Source: Mycobacterium gordonae
Lineage (GTDB): Bacteria > Actinomycetota > Actinomycetes > Mycobacteriales > Mycobacteriaceae
Assembly: GCF_002101675.1 (NCBI RefSeq)
Contig: NZ_LQOY01000015.1
Span: forward strand, 1-64,000
Length of the DNA: 64,000 bases
Direction: 5' to 3'
Both the position numbers and the translations under genes were made by a program. Below, piece by piece: positions 9,536 through 18,239 of the stretch; position 1 is the stretch's first letter; each line of letters begins with the position of its first letter. The notes below the pieces were generated by a model. It saw only the letters and a list, made by a program, of their open reading frames with translations. It searched no databases and was not told the DNA's origin.

Positions 9536-10695
9536 AGCGCCCGTGACATCACCACGCGCTGAATCTGGTTGGTGCCTTCGTAAATCTGAGTGATCTTCGC
9601 GTCGCGCATCATCCGCTCGACCGGGAAGTCGGCGGTGTAGCCGGCGCCGCCGAACAGCTGCACCGCGTCGGTGGTGACCTCCATGGCCACATCCGACGCC
9701 AGGCACTTCGACGCCGCCGAGATGAAGCCCAGGTTTCCTTCGCCCCGCTCGGCGCGTGCGGCCGCGGAGTAGACCATCAACCGCGCGGCCTCCACCTTCA
9801 TCGCCATGTCGGCGATCATGAACTGCACCGCCTGGAAGTCGCTGATCGACTGCCCGAACTGCTTGCGGTCCTTGGTGTAGGCGATCGCGGCGTCCAGCGC
9901 GCCCTGGGCGATGCCGACGGCCTGAGCGCCGATCGTCGGCCGGGTGTGGTCGAGGGTGGCCAACGCCGTCTTGAACCCGGTGCCGGGCTCGCCGATCATC
10001 CGGTCGCCCGGAATCCGGCAGTTCTCGAAGTACAGCTCCGTGGTTGGCGAGCCCTTGATGCCGAGCTTGCGTTCCTTGGGGCCGACGGTGAAGCCCTCGT
10101 CGTCGATGTGAACCATGAACGCCGAGATGCCGTTCGCGCCCTTGTCCGGGTCGGTCACCGCCATCACGGTGTACCAGGACGACTTGCCGCCGTTGGTGAT
10201 CCACGCCTTGGCGCCGTTGAGAATCCAGTCGTCGCCGTCGGCCTTGGCCCGGGTGCGCATGGACGCCGCGTCCGAGCCAGCCTCGCGTTCGCTCAGCGCG
10301 TAGGAGGCCATCGCCGACCCGTCCGCGATCGAGGGCAGCACCTGCTTCTTCAGGTCGTCGGAACCGCGCAAAATGAGCCCCATGGTGCCCAGCTTGTTGA
10401 CCGCGGGAATCAGCGAAGCCGACGCGTCGACACGCGCCACCTCCTCGATGACGATGCAGGCCGCCACCGAGTCCGCGCCCTGACCGCCGAACTCCTCGGG
10501 CACGTGCACGGCGTTGAAGCCGGATGCATTGAGCGCATCCAGTGCCTCTTGCGGGAACCGGGAATTCTCGTCCACGTCCGCCGCGTGCGGGGCGATCTCC
10601 TTTTCCGCCAGCCCGCGGATCGCCGCCCGCAACTCCTGGTGTTCCTCCGGCAACTGGAACAAATCGAACGACGCGTCTCCGGCCCAACCAGCCAT
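9526..10695 (-). CDS. fadE25: Acyl-CoA dehydrogenase FadE25
   Basis: A 389-residue short-chain type acyl-CoA dehydrogenase that oxidises acyl-CoA to trans-2-enoyl-CoA with FAD, passing electrons to ETF. Family signatures include ALSEREAGSDAASM, the flavin/substrate loop ITNGGKSSWYTV, VERMMRDAKITQIYEGTNQI near the C-terminus with the catalytic Glu, and QLFGGAGY. Length is as expected for the family. It is the ortholog by sequence and position of M. tuberculosis Rv3274c and lies 21 bases after purE on the same strand, so purK-purE-fadE25 is probably one transcript. The exact substrate cannot be read from sequence. Confidence 0.95.
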   Translation of the reverse strand: MAGWAGDASFDLFQLPEEHQELRAAIRGLAEKEIAPHAADVDENSRFPQEALDALNASGFNAVHVPEEFGGQGADSVAACIVIEEVARVDASASLIPAVNKLGTMGLILRGSDDLKKQVLPSIADGSAMASYALSEREAGSDAASMRTRAKADGDDWILNGAKAWITNGGKSSWYTVMAVTDPDKGANGISAFMVHIDDEGFTVGPKERKLGIKGSPTTELYFENCRIPGDRMIGEPGTGFKTALATLDHTRPTIGAQAVGIAQGALDAAIAYTKDRKQFGQSISDFQAVQFMIADMAMKVEAARLMVYSAAARAERGEGNLGFISAASKCLASDVAMEVTTDAVQLFGGAGYTADFPVERMMRDAKITQIYEGTNQIQRVVMSRALLR

Positions 10696-10716
10696 CTTCG
10701 CCAGCCTCCTCTTTCC

Positions 10717-11238
10717 CTATTCGCGGGCTAACTTACCCGCAAGTCTCTGCAGTTCCGCATCCTTGGCTCGCACGGTCTCGGCCAGCTGATTCTGAAACGC
10801 GACAATGCGCGCCCGTAGTTCCGGGTCCGCCGATCCCAGCATCCGCACCGCCAGCAGACCGGCGTTGCGGGCCCCGCCGATCGAGACGGTGGCCACGGGT
10901 ACACCGGCGGGCATCTGCACGATCGACAGCAGCGAATCCAGGCCGTCGAGCCGGGCCAACGGTACCGGCACCCCGATGACCGGCAGGGGCGTCGCGGAGG
11001 CCACCATGCCGGGCAGGTGGGCGGCGCCGCCCGCCCCCGCGATGATCACCTCGATGCCCCGACCGGCCGCTTGACGCGCGTAGTCGAACATCACCTCGGG
11101 AGTGCGGTGCGCGGAGACCACCCGGACCTCGAAAGTGACGTCAAATTCAGCCAGCGCGACGGCGGCGTCCTGCATCACCGTCCAGTCGCTGTCGCTGCCC
11201 ATGATCACGCCCACCCGGGGTTGCTCAGTCATGGTCAT
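10717..11238 (-). CDS. purE: N5-carboxyaminoimidazole ribonucleotide mutase PurE
   Basis: A 173-residue class I PurE. It converts N5-CAIR to CAIR in purine synthesis, directly after PurK. The signature [13 protein letters not shown] at the N-terminus, [13 protein letters not shown] with the catalytic His, and [14 protein letters not shown] are intact. The ATG at 11238 overlaps the stop of a 35-codon ORF made by the 52-bp repeat, which in turn overlaps the purK stop, so ribosomes may pass from purK to purE through the repeat. An alternative ATG two codons later is possible. Confidence 0.96.
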   Translation of the reverse strand: MTMTEQPRVGVIMGSDSDWTVMQDAAVALAEFDVTFEVRVVSAHRTPEVMFDYARQAAGRGIEVIIAGAGGAAHLPGMVASATPLPVIGVPVPLARLDGLDSLLSIVQMPAGVPVATVSIGGARNAGLLAVRMLGSADPELRARIVAFQNQLAETVRAKDAELQRLAGKLARE

Positions 11239-11342
11239 TGACGCCGCTCCTCCTCATCGCTGCGCTCTGCATCGTCGCCGGCGTACTCATTAACGCCGCT
11301 CCTCCTCATCGCTGCGCTCTGCATCGTCGCCGGCGTGGTCAT
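11235..11342 (-). CDS. Small MIRU-encoded ORF coupling purK to purE (35 aa)
   Basis: The ATG overlaps the purK TGA and the TGA overlaps the purE ATG (both ATGA). The 35-residue product starts [16 protein letters not shown] and ends [13 protein letters not shown], the latter shared with the purK C-terminus because both are read from repeat copies. MIRU elements are known to carry such ORFs bridging neighbouring genes. Whether the peptide accumulates is unknown; its likely importance is translational coupling. Confidence 0.55.
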   Translation of the reverse strand: MTTPATMQSAAMRRSGVNEYAGDDAERSDEEERRQ

Positions 11343-11390
11343 TGACGCCGCTCCTCCTCATCGCTGCGCTCTGCATCGTCGCCGGCGTGC
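11235..11390. repeat. MIRU-type tandem repeat, three 52-bp units
   Basis: Units start at 11235, 11287 and 11339 and are nearly identical over the core GCTGCGCTCTGCATCGTCGC. The third unit forms the last 17 codons of purK. Sequence type, length and TGA/ATG overlaps match mycobacterial interspersed repetitive units. As 52 is not a multiple of 3, each copy changes frame, so copy number decides which ORF bridges purK and purE. It is a likely variable-number typing locus. Confidence 0.9.
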
Positions 11391-12613
11391 GGATCCCATC
11401 CGTCCATCCATTGCGCGTGGGACAACCAGTGTGCGGCCAGCTCGGCCCGTTGGCGCAGCTCGGCGAGGTCGTGCGGCCCGTCGGCGTGCGTGCCGAGGAA
11501 GTTGATGTGCCCCACTTTGCGGCCGGGTCGTTCGGTCTTGCCGTAGAGGTGTACGCGCGCGTCAGGCATCCGGGCGAACAGGTGGTGCAGCCGTTCGTCG
11601 ACGCTCATCTGCGGTGTCTGGGCCGCACCCAGGACGTTGGCCATCACCGTCACCGGCACGGTGGCGTCGGTGTCGCCCAGCGGGTAGTCCAGCACCGCCC
11701 GCAGGTGCTGTTCGAACTGGCTGGTCCGGGACCCGTCCATGGTCCAGTGGCCGGAGTTGTGTGGCCGCATCGCGAGCTCATTGATTAGGAGGGGCCCACC
11801 AGCGCTCCCCGTGGTCTCGAACAACTCGACCGCCAGCACCCCCACCACGCCCAGTTCCCCAGCTAGGCGCAACGCGAGCTGCTGCGCCTCGGCCGCGACG
11901 TCCGCCACCAGATCCGGCGCCGGCGCGATCACCTGCACGCAGATGCCGTTCTCCTGCACAGTTTCCACCACGGGCCACGCCGCGCCCTGGCCGAACGGCG
12001 AGCGGGCGACCAGCGCCGATAGCTCGCGACGCAGCGATACGCGCTCCTCGACCAGCACCGACACGCCGCCGGCCAGGTATTCGCCCGCGATGTCGCGGGC
12101 GTGGGCAAGATCACGTGCCATCTGCACGCCGCGCCCGTCGTAGCCACCGCGCGCCGCCTTGACCACCAGCGGGCCGCCGATCTCCGCCGCGAATGCGTCC
12201 AGCTCACCGAGAGCGTCCGGTTCTTCGATGCCGAGGTAGCGCGGCACGGGGGCGCCCAGAGCCGCCAAACGCCGGCGCATCACCAGCTTGTCCTGAGCAT
12301 GCACCAGCGCTTCGGGCGGCGGCAGCACGTTGACACCCTCGGCGACCAGCTTCTCCAGCAGTTCGGTGGGCACGTGCTCATGGTCGAAGGTCAGCGCGGT
12401 GGCGCCGGCGGCCACCCGGCGCAGGTCTTCCAGATCGGTGTGCGAGCCGACCACCACGTCCGGGCTGACCTGCGCGGCCGGCTCGTCGGTGGTGTTAGCC
12501 AGCACGCGCAAGCTCTGCCCGAGCGCGATCGCGGCCTGATGGGTCATCCGGGCAAGTTGCCCACCGCCGACCATGGCCACCAGCGGGGTACGGGGTCTCG
12601 GCACGGCCATCAT
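11339..12613 (-). CDS. purK: N5-carboxyaminoimidazole ribonucleotide synthase PurK
   Basis: 424 residues, ATP-grasp fold. PurK makes N5-CAIR from AIR, bicarbonate and ATP, the step before PurE. The N-terminal nucleotide-like motif VAMVGGGQLARMTHQAA, the ATP-grasp signatures LVVKAARGGYDGRGV and LINELAMRPHNSGHWT, and the mid-domain all fit. Two adjacent ATGs at 12613 and 12610 can serve as start; frames further upstream read into the neighbouring GtrA gene's promoter and are not supported. The C-terminal tail ([14 protein letters not shown]) is repeat-derived and would change if the repeat changed. Ortholog by position of Rv3276c. Confidence 0.95.
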   Translation of the reverse strand: MMAVPRPRTPLVAMVGGGQLARMTHQAAIALGQSLRVLANTTDEPAAQVSPDVVVGSHTDLEDLRRVAAGATALTFDHEHVPTELLEKLVAEGVNVLPPPEALVHAQDKLVMRRRLAALGAPVPRYLGIEEPDALGELDAFAAEIGGPLVVKAARGGYDGRGVQMARDLAHARDIAGEYLAGGVSVLVEERVSLRRELSALVARSPFGQGAAWPVVETVQENGICVQVIAPAPDLVADVAAEAQQLALRLAGELGVVGVLAVELFETTGSAGGPLLINELAMRPHNSGHWTMDGSRTSQFEQHLRAVLDYPLGDTDATVPVTVMANVLGAAQTPQMSVDERLHHLFARMPDARVHLYGKTERPGRKVGHINFLGTHADGPHDLAELRQRAELAAHWLSHAQWMDGWDPHAGDDAERSDEEERRQ

Positions 12614-12712
12614 GTTGTCACGGCACCTGACCGGCGTGTTTTCCGGCTCTCGTACCAAATCGTTATGTACCATTTTGCGCCGAATTCGAGATCGTCCGTA
12701 GACTGGCGTGCT

Positions 12713-13414
12713 GTGTCCTTTGCCGATGCCACAATTGCGCGCCTCCCCGGGGTGGTTCAACCCTTTGCGATGCGCCACCACGAGCTGATCAAATTTGCCA
12801 TCGTCGGCGGCACCACATTCATCATCGACTCGGCCATTTTCTACACGCTGAAGCTCACAATTCTCGAACCGAAGCCGGTCACCGCGAAGGTGATCGCCGG
12901 GATCGTCGCCGTCATCGCGTCCTACGTGCTGAACCGGGAATGGAGCTTCCGGGACCGCGGCGGCCGTGAGCGCCACCACGAGGCCTTGCTGTTCTTCGCG
13001 TTCAGCGGCGTCGGCGTGCTGTTGAGCATGGCGCCGCTGTGGTTCTCCAGCTACGTGCTGCAACTGCGGGTGCCGAACGTCACCCTGACGGTGGAGAACT
13101 TGGCCGACTTCCTGTCGGCATACATCATCGGCAACCTGTTGCAGATGGCCTTCCGGTTCTGGGCGTTCCGGCGCTGGGTGTTCCCCGACCAGTTCGCGCG
13201 CAACCCGGACAAGGCGCTGGAATCGGCGCTGACGGCCGGCGGGATCGCCGAGGTCTTCGAAGACGCGCTGGAAGAAGGCGGCTTGGAAGAAGGCAACGTC
13301 ACGCTGCTCAAGTCCTGGCGCAACCGCCGCGGCAAGGGCACCGGCCGGCTGGCCGCGCCCGGGTCAGCTCAGCTGGGCGACTCTTCCGAGCCCAGGGTGT
13401 CGAAGACTTCGTGA
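12713..13414 (+). CDS. GtrA-like membrane protein (Rv3277-like)
   Basis: 233 residues with four predicted membrane segments (about 22-44, 52-70, 85-108, 122-142) and the GtrA signature FAIVGGTTFIIDSAIFY. GtrA proteins are thought to help move lipid-linked sugars across the membrane for wall or surface polysaccharide decoration. The GTG start at 12713 is preceded by a TAGACT -10 box 8 bases upstream, so translation is probably leaderless. The soluble C-terminal tail is charged. Its last 46 bases overlap the convergent PH-domain gene, an overlap also present at Rv3277/Rv3278c as I recall it. Confidence 0.88.
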   Translation: MSFADATIARLPGVVQPFAMRHHELIKFAIVGGTTFIIDSAIFYTLKLTILEPKPVTAKVIAGIVAVIASYVLNREWSFRDRGGRERHHEALLFFAFSGVGVLLSMAPLWFSSYVLQLRVPNVTLTVENLADFLSAYIIGNLLQMAFRFWAFRRWVFPDQFARNPDKALESALTAGGIAEVFEDALEEGGLEEGNVTLLKSWRNRRGKGTGRLAAPGSAQLGDSSEPRVSKTS

Positions 13415-13887
13415 TACAGCAGCGCGTGCACCTCGCGTAGCCGCGGAATGTTGTAGAACTCCAGCGGGTCCTGCGACGCCGACTCGATGATCAGCGTGCC
13501 GGTACGGAACATCCGTTCGAGGATCTTGTCGCGGAACTCCACGCTGTTGATCCGCGCCAGCGGGATGTCGATGCCGCTGCGGGTCAGCACGCCGTGCCGG
13601 TACATCACCCGCCGGTTGGTGACGACGAAGTGGGTGGTCAGCCAGGTCAGGAACGGCCACACCGTGAGCCAGCCGATGATGATTAGCCAGATCCCCCAGA
13701 CGACACCCTGCAGGATGTTCTTGGTGAGCTGCGCCCACTGCGTCGAATTCACGAATCCCGAGCCGAGCCCCGCCAGGCCCGTCACCAGCAGCAGCGTCAG
13801 AACCGGCAGGATCAGCCGCTTCCAGTGGGGGTGGCGGTGAATTACGACCTGCTCGCCGGCGGCCAGCGCGTTGTCCGGGTAGCTCAT
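13369..13887 (-). CDS. Membrane protein with bacterial PH (DUF304) domain (Rv3278c-like)
   Basis: 172 residues: an N-terminal cytosolic start, two hydrophobic segments at about 27-46 and 62-84 (LILPVLTLLLVTGLAGLG; VVWGIWLIIIGWLTVWPF), then a bPH2-type domain with FVVTNRRVMYRHGVLTRSG and INSVEFRDKILERMF. Such proteins are small membrane-anchored factors of unknown function. The ATG at 13887 has TAATCT 8 bases upstream, suggesting a leaderless transcript. It lies just downstream of birA on the same strand. Confidence 0.88.
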   Translation of the reverse strand: MSYPDNALAAGEQVVIHRHPHWKRLILPVLTLLLVTGLAGLGSGFVNSTQWAQLTKNILQGVVWGIWLIIIGWLTVWPFLTWLTTHFVVTNRRVMYRHGVLTRSGIDIPLARINSVEFRDKILERMFRTGTLIIESASQDPLEFYNIPRLREVHALLYHEVFDTLGSEESPS

Positions 13888-13898
13888 GTCGCGCGAGA

Positions 13899-14711
13899 TT
13901 ACCGCAGGTGCACCACGTCACCGGCGGAAACCACCACGGTCTCGCCGGACTTGGCGGCGTCGCTGTCCCAGGTTTCCAGGCAGAGCCGGCCTTGGTCGTC
14001 GATGTCGCGCGCGATACCGGTGATCTGCCGGCCACCGGGGAGTTCGGCGCGCACCCGCGAGCCCAGGGTCAGGCTGCGGGCCCGGTAGTCGCTGGCGAGC
14101 CGGGGGTCGGCGCCGTCGGCCGCCCGCCAGCCGGTGATCCGCTCCCCCAGTTCGCGCAGGATCCGGCCGATGAGCTCGTCGCGGTCGGGCTGCCCGACGC
14201 CCTCGTCCTGCAACGACGTCGCGCCGGGCACTCCCGGCGGCGCCGCGGTGACGTTGAGGCCGATCCCGATCACCGCGAACGGCTGGGCCACCTCGGCCAG
14301 CACGCCGGCCAGCTTCCCATGCCCGGCCAGCACGTCGTTGGGCCACTTCAGGCCCGCTTCGACGGTGGTGGCGGTGGCCACTGCGTCCGCCACCGCCAGG
14401 CCGGTGGCCAGTGACAGCCAGCCCCAGCCGGCGGTTGGGACGTCGTCCACCCGCACCCCGACGGACATGGTGATCTGCTCTCCTGGGGACGCCCACTGGC
14501 GGTCATGGCGCCCACGCCCGGCGCTCTGGTGCTCGGCGATCAGAACCTGCCCGTCGATGTCGGTGCCGTGCGCGGCGCGCGCTAGCAGGTCGGCGTTGGT
14601 GGAACCGGTCTGTGCGACGACGTCGAGGCGACGCCAGTAGGAGGTGTCGCCAATCACCTGGGCACGCAGGGCGGCCTCGTCGAGCTGCCTGGGTTGATCA
14701 CCGTCGGTCAT
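13899..14711 (-). CDS. birA: Biotin-[acetyl-CoA carboxylase] ligase BirA
   Basis: A 270-residue monofunctional biotin protein ligase; it activates biotin as biotinyl-AMP and attaches it to the carboxylase carrier domain, here most relevantly the EAMKM lysine of AccA3 encoded at 25384-27177. The catalytic loop SAGRGRHDRQW and the GLKWPNDVLAG motif are intact, followed by a C-terminal SH3-like domain. There is no N-terminal winged-helix domain, so it should not act as a repressor. TAAGCT lies 6 bases before the ATG (leaderless layout). Confidence 0.95.
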   Translation of the reverse strand: MTDGDQPRQLDEAALRAQVIGDTSYWRRLDVVAQTGSTNADLLARAAHGTDIDGQVLIAEHQSAGRGRHDRQWASPGEQITMSVGVRVDDVPTAGWGWLSLATGLAVADAVATATTVEAGLKWPNDVLAGHGKLAGVLAEVAQPFAVIGIGLNVTAAPPGVPGATSLQDEGVGQPDRDELIGRILRELGERITGWRAADGADPRLASDYRARSLTLGSRVRAELPGGRQITGIARDIDDQGRLCLETWDSDAAKSGETVVVSAGDVVHLR

Positions 14712-14759
14712 CCGCCCAGCTTAGAGAGTTGGTCCAGCATCCAGCCCGCTCGCGTGGTG

Positions 14760-16493
14760 TCAGAACCGGCCGTCCGGGCCGCCGATGCCAGCCGACCCCG
14801 AGCCAGCCGTCACGCTTCCGCCGTTGGCCGACCCGGCCGCGGCACTGCCGCCCACCGCGCTGCCGGAGGGCGGCGAAGCGGTTCCGGGGGTGACCTCCGG
14901 GCTGCCGCCGGCACCGCCGACGCCTCCGGTTCCGAGTCCGCCGGCACCGCCGGCCCCTCCCTCGCCCCAGTACGCCCCGCCCGCGCCGCCTCGTCCACCC
15001 GCCCCGCCTGTCACAGTCACGGCGCCACCGTCGGCCCGGCCGGCCACGGCATCGCCACCATTGGCTACACCGCCTGCTTCGGATGCGTTGCCGCCGCCGG
15101 CGATGGGCTTCCCGCCTTGGCCACCGTTGCCTGCAGACGCGGCTCCCCCGCCGCCTCCGGCGCCCCCGTCACCCTTTAACAAGCCGCCCGCTCCACCGCT
15201 GCCGCCGGCTCCGCCGGTGACCGTCACCGAACCACCGTTGGCGTCACCGACTTCGGCCCGGCCACCGGTGGCAGCCGCCTGCGCGGTCGGGGTCGTGGGT
15301 GCGGTGGCGGCTTCGCCGCCGATGGCCGCCGGCTCGCCGCCCTGCCCGCCATTTCCGCCGGCGGCCGCCCCGCCGGCCCCTCCGCTGCCGCCATCACCCC
15401 ACAGCAGCGCGCCCACTCCACCGGTTCCACCGGCCCCGCCAGTGACCACCATGGCACCGCCGTTGGTACTGCCGGCGGTCGCGTCGCCGCCAGTCGCCGT
15501 GCTGCCGTCAGCGAGCACAGTGGCAGAGCCACCGATCGTCAATGAACTGCCACCGGATCCTCCGTTGCCACCCTGTGCCGAACCGCCGGTTCCGCCGGAT
15601 CCACCGTCACCCCACAGCAGCCCGGCGTTACCGCCTTGGCCGCCGGCCCCGCCGGTAACCGTCGTGACCGCAGCCACGAAGCTGCCCCCCTCAGCATTCC
15701 CGCCGAAAGCCTCCGTATTTGGCTGGTCGATCGTGGCGTCGCCCCCGAAACCACCAATGACGCCGCCGTTCTGACCGTTCCCGGCCTCCGCGCGCCCACC
15801 GGCGCCGCCGGCTCCGCCGTTGCCGCCCAGCCACCCGCCGTGACCGCCATTGCCGCCGGCACCGCCGACAGCCGTGGTCGGGCCGGGGGCAGCCACAACA
15901 TTCCCGCCGGTCCCGCCGGCACCCCCGTTACCCCACAACCAGCCGCCGTTGCCTCCGGCCCCTCCGACCGTGGTGCCGCTGCCGCCGGCACCGCCGGCAC
16001 CGCCATTGCCGAACAACCCGGCCGACCCGCCAGCACCCCCCGCCTGGCCGGCTGCCCCGGATCCGCCGGCACCACCGTTGCCGTACAACAGCCCACCGGG
16101 CTGCCCGGACTGTCCGGTGCCGGGGAGGCCATCGGCGCCGTTTCCGATCAAGGGCCGTCCCAGTTCCTGTTGGAAAGGCGCATTGATGGCAGTCAAGAGG
16201 TTCTGCTGGACGTTGGCGGCCTCGGTGGCGACATAGGAGCCGATGCCGCCGCGTAAAGCCCCCACGAACTGGTCGTGGTACTGCGCCGCCTGCCCGCTGA
16301 GCGCTTGATACGCTCGCGCGTGCGCCCCGAACAAGGCCGCGATCGCCGCCGACACCTCGTCTTCGGCCGCAGCCAAAATCGCCGTCGTGGGCGCCGCGGC
16401 CGCCGCACCCGCCCTGCTTATTGTTTGACCGAGTGTCGACAGCTCGCCCGCCGCCGCCAGCGCCGCCTCCGGGACCACGTTCACAAAGGACAT
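14760..16493 (-). CDS. PE_PGRS family protein
   Basis: 577 residues. The first ~95 residues are a PE domain ([18 protein letters not shown] start, with [20 protein letters not shown] at its end, including the linker before PGRS). A PGRS region follows from about residue 120. From about residue 265 to the end the PGRS is built of a 65-70 residue super-repeat, each copy with VTGGAGG...GDGGSGG...GNGG, ending in [10 protein letters not shown]-like or [10 protein letters not shown]-like text. It sits between birA and a flavin dehydrogenase on the same strand; this position has no PE_PGRS gene in M. tuberculosis as I recall it, so it is probably an insertion. Export by a type VII system is expected from the PE domain. 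Confidence 0.93.
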   Translation of the reverse strand: MSFVNVVPEAALAAAGELSTLGQTISRAGAAAAAPTTAILAAAEDEVSAAIAALFGAHARAYQALSGQAAQYHDQFVGALRGGIGSYVATEAANVQQNLLTAINAPFQQELGRPLIGNGADGLPGTGQSGQPGGLLYGNGGAGGSGAAGQAGGAGGSAGLFGNGGAGGAGGSGTTVGGAGGNGGWLWGNGGAGGTGGNVVAAPGPTTAVGGAGGNGGHGGWLGGNGGAGGAGGRAEAGNGQNGGVIGGFGGDATIDQPNTEAFGGNAEGGSFVAAVTTVTGGAGGQGGNAGLLWGDGGSGGTGGSAQGGNGGSGGSSLTIGGSATVLADGSTATGGDATAGSTNGGAMVVTGGAGGTGGVGALLWGDGGSGGAGGAAAGGNGGQGGEPAAIGGEAATAPTTPTAQAAATGGRAEVGDANGGSVTVTGGAGGSGGAGGLLKGDGGAGGGGGAASAGNGGQGGKPIAGGGNASEAGGVANGGDAVAGRADGGAVTVTGGAGGRGGAGGAYWGEGGAGGAGGLGTGGVGGAGGSPEVTPGTASPPSGSAVGGSAAAGSANGGSVTAGSGSAGIGGPDGRF

Positions 16494-16595
16494 CAGCTAC
16501 CCCTGGTTGAAGCACCACCCATTGCTGCCGCAGCCCGATACGGCGTATAAAACGGTACTCAACCGGGCGTATCAAACCCGCTGTTTCGTTTAAAT

Positions 16596-18176
16596 TCAGT
16601 GAGGCCGTCGCGCGGCGAGCATGTCCCGCACGGCCAGGTGACTAAACAACATGCTGGTGCCGATCGGGTTCCCGCCCCCCGGGTACGCCGTCCCGCTGGG
16701 CGCGGCCATGGTGTTGCCTGCCGCGTAGAGACCGGCAATCGGGTTGCCCGACGTGTCGAGCACGCGGGCGGCGACATCCGTGCGCAGCCCGCCCTTGGTA
16801 CCCAGATCCGAGATGCCGAACGCCGCGGCGTGAAAGGGCGGCGCGTCGAGAGGCACCAACGGTGAGGCGCCTTGGGAGAAGGCCCGATCGAAGGCCTCGT
16901 CACCGCGGCCGAAATCCTCGTCGACGCCGGCGGCCGCGAAGTCGTTGAAGCGCGCCACCGTCGCCGCCAGCCGATCACCGGGCACGCCGATCTTGGCGGC
17001 GAGGTTCTCGAGGGTGTCGGCGGTGTGCCACAACCCGGCGTCGACGTACTTCTGGGTCTCGACGATGGAGACGTTGGCCGCCTTGACCGGGGGCCGCTCG
17101 CCCTCTTTGTCGTCGTAGATCATCCAGTACGGCAGGGTCAGGGAACCGTCCCGCAGTTGCGCGATGATCTCGCGGCCGGCGCGGTCGTAGGCCCGGGACT
17201 CGTTGACGAACCGGTTGCCGTCCTGGTTGACGAAGATGCCGCCGGTGAACCACAGCGCGAAGGCGGAACGGCCGTCGGGATGGGTCATCCCCGGCGACCA
17301 CCACGCCTGATCGAGTAGATCGGTATCGGCGCCCGCCGCGATGCCCGCCTGCAGGGCCTTGCCGAGGCTGCCGGGACCACCCATGGTGTCGCGCGCGACG
17401 CCGGGCACGCCGTATCGGCGGCGTAGGTCGTCGTTGTTCTCGAAACCGCCGGCGGCCAGTAATACTCCGCGGCGGGCGCGGATGGCCCTGCGCTCGCCGC
17501 CGGTTTCGACGATGGCGCCCTCGACGGCGCCGTCGGTGACGACCAGCTCGACCAGCGTCGTGTCGCGGCGCAGCGCGGCATTGGGATACTGGCCGATGGC
17601 CTTGAGGAACCGCGCGATCAGCGCCCGGCCCCCGATGTAGTAGTCCGGCGGCGTCGGCGCCCCGAGCCGGTCGGTGTCCAGCGGCCCGCGGATGGCGTCG
17701 CGCAGTTCGGGGGCGGCAGCCACCTTCAGCGGCTTCGCGGCGATGTGGCGCTGCCCGTCCAGGCGCGCCTTGGGCGCCTTGCCGTAGTAGTCGGGCCAGG
17801 GCAGCGGCACGAACTTGAGGTCGGGATCCTGCTCGAGATATTCGATCAGCGGCGCACCGCCGCGCACGAAGGTTTCCTGCAGCTCGCGGGGTGTCCGGTC
17901 GCCGACCACCGCGTGGTAGTAGGTGAGCGCGTCTTCGATGGTGTCCTCGCTACCGTTCCAGCTGCCGGCGCGCTGCAGCACCGGATTGCACGGGAACCAC
18001 ACGCCGCCGCCGCCGGAGTACGCGGTGGTGCCCCCGAACTTCTCGGTCGCCTCGATCAGCAGCACGTTGAGGCCTTCGCGGGCGGCGGTGTAAGCGCCGG
18101 TGACCCCTCCTCCGCCGGACCCGGCGACCAGGACATCGTGTTCCTCTGACCAGTCCACCGCCGCGTGGTCGCCCAT
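16596..18176 (-). CDS. FAD-binding dehydrogenase of the 3-ketosteroid dehydrogenase/fumarate reductase type
   Basis: 526 residues. The N-terminal Rossmann dinucleotide motif [19 protein letters not shown] and the acidic end of the second strand ([17 protein letters not shown]) bind FAD. The C-terminal motif [20 protein letters not shown] and [14 protein letters not shown] match flavoproteins of the KstD/FRD family that desaturate steroids or reduce enoates. Substrate cannot be named from sequence; steroid rings are one possibility. A TAGTCT box lies 6 bases before the ATG. It is divergent from accD5, with 63 bases between. Confidence 0.87.
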   Translation of the reverse strand: MGDHAAVDWSEEHDVLVAGSGGGGVTGAYTAAREGLNVLLIEATEKFGGTTAYSGGGGVWFPCNPVLQRAGSWNGSEDTIEDALTYYHAVVGDRTPRELQETFVRGGAPLIEYLEQDPDLKFVPLPWPDYYGKAPKARLDGQRHIAAKPLKVAAAPELRDAIRGPLDTDRLGAPTPPDYYIGGRALIARFLKAIGQYPNAALRRDTTLVELVVTDGAVEGAIVETGGERRAIRARRGVLLAAGGFENNDDLRRRYGVPGVARDTMGGPGSLGKALQAGIAAGADTDLLDQAWWSPGMTHPDGRSAFALWFTGGIFVNQDGNRFVNESRAYDRAGREIIAQLRDGSLTLPYWMIYDDKEGERPPVKAANVSIVETQKYVDAGLWHTADTLENLAAKIGVPGDRLAATVARFNDFAAAGVDEDFGRGDEAFDRAFSQGASPLVPLDAPPFHAAAFGISDLGTKGGLRTDVAARVLDTSGNPIAGLYAAGNTMAAPSGTAYPGGGNPIGTSMLFSHLAVRDMLAARRPH

Positions 18177-18225
18177 GAGCGGAGACTACTTAAGGGCTCA
18201 TTAAGGGCCGAGGCAGGGCTGCCGA

Positions 18226-18231
18226 TAACAT
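18226..18231 (+). promoter_or_regulatory. -10 box for leaderless accD5
   Basis: TAACAT ends 8 bases before the accD5 ATG, the distance expected if transcription starts at the start codon. No Shine-Dalgarno sequence is seen. Confidence 0.5.
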
Positions 18232-18239
18232 CGACTCCC

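Noticed and set aside
11235-11390. CRISPR-like array
   Set aside because: Units are directly adjacent with no unique spacers and match MIRU elements.
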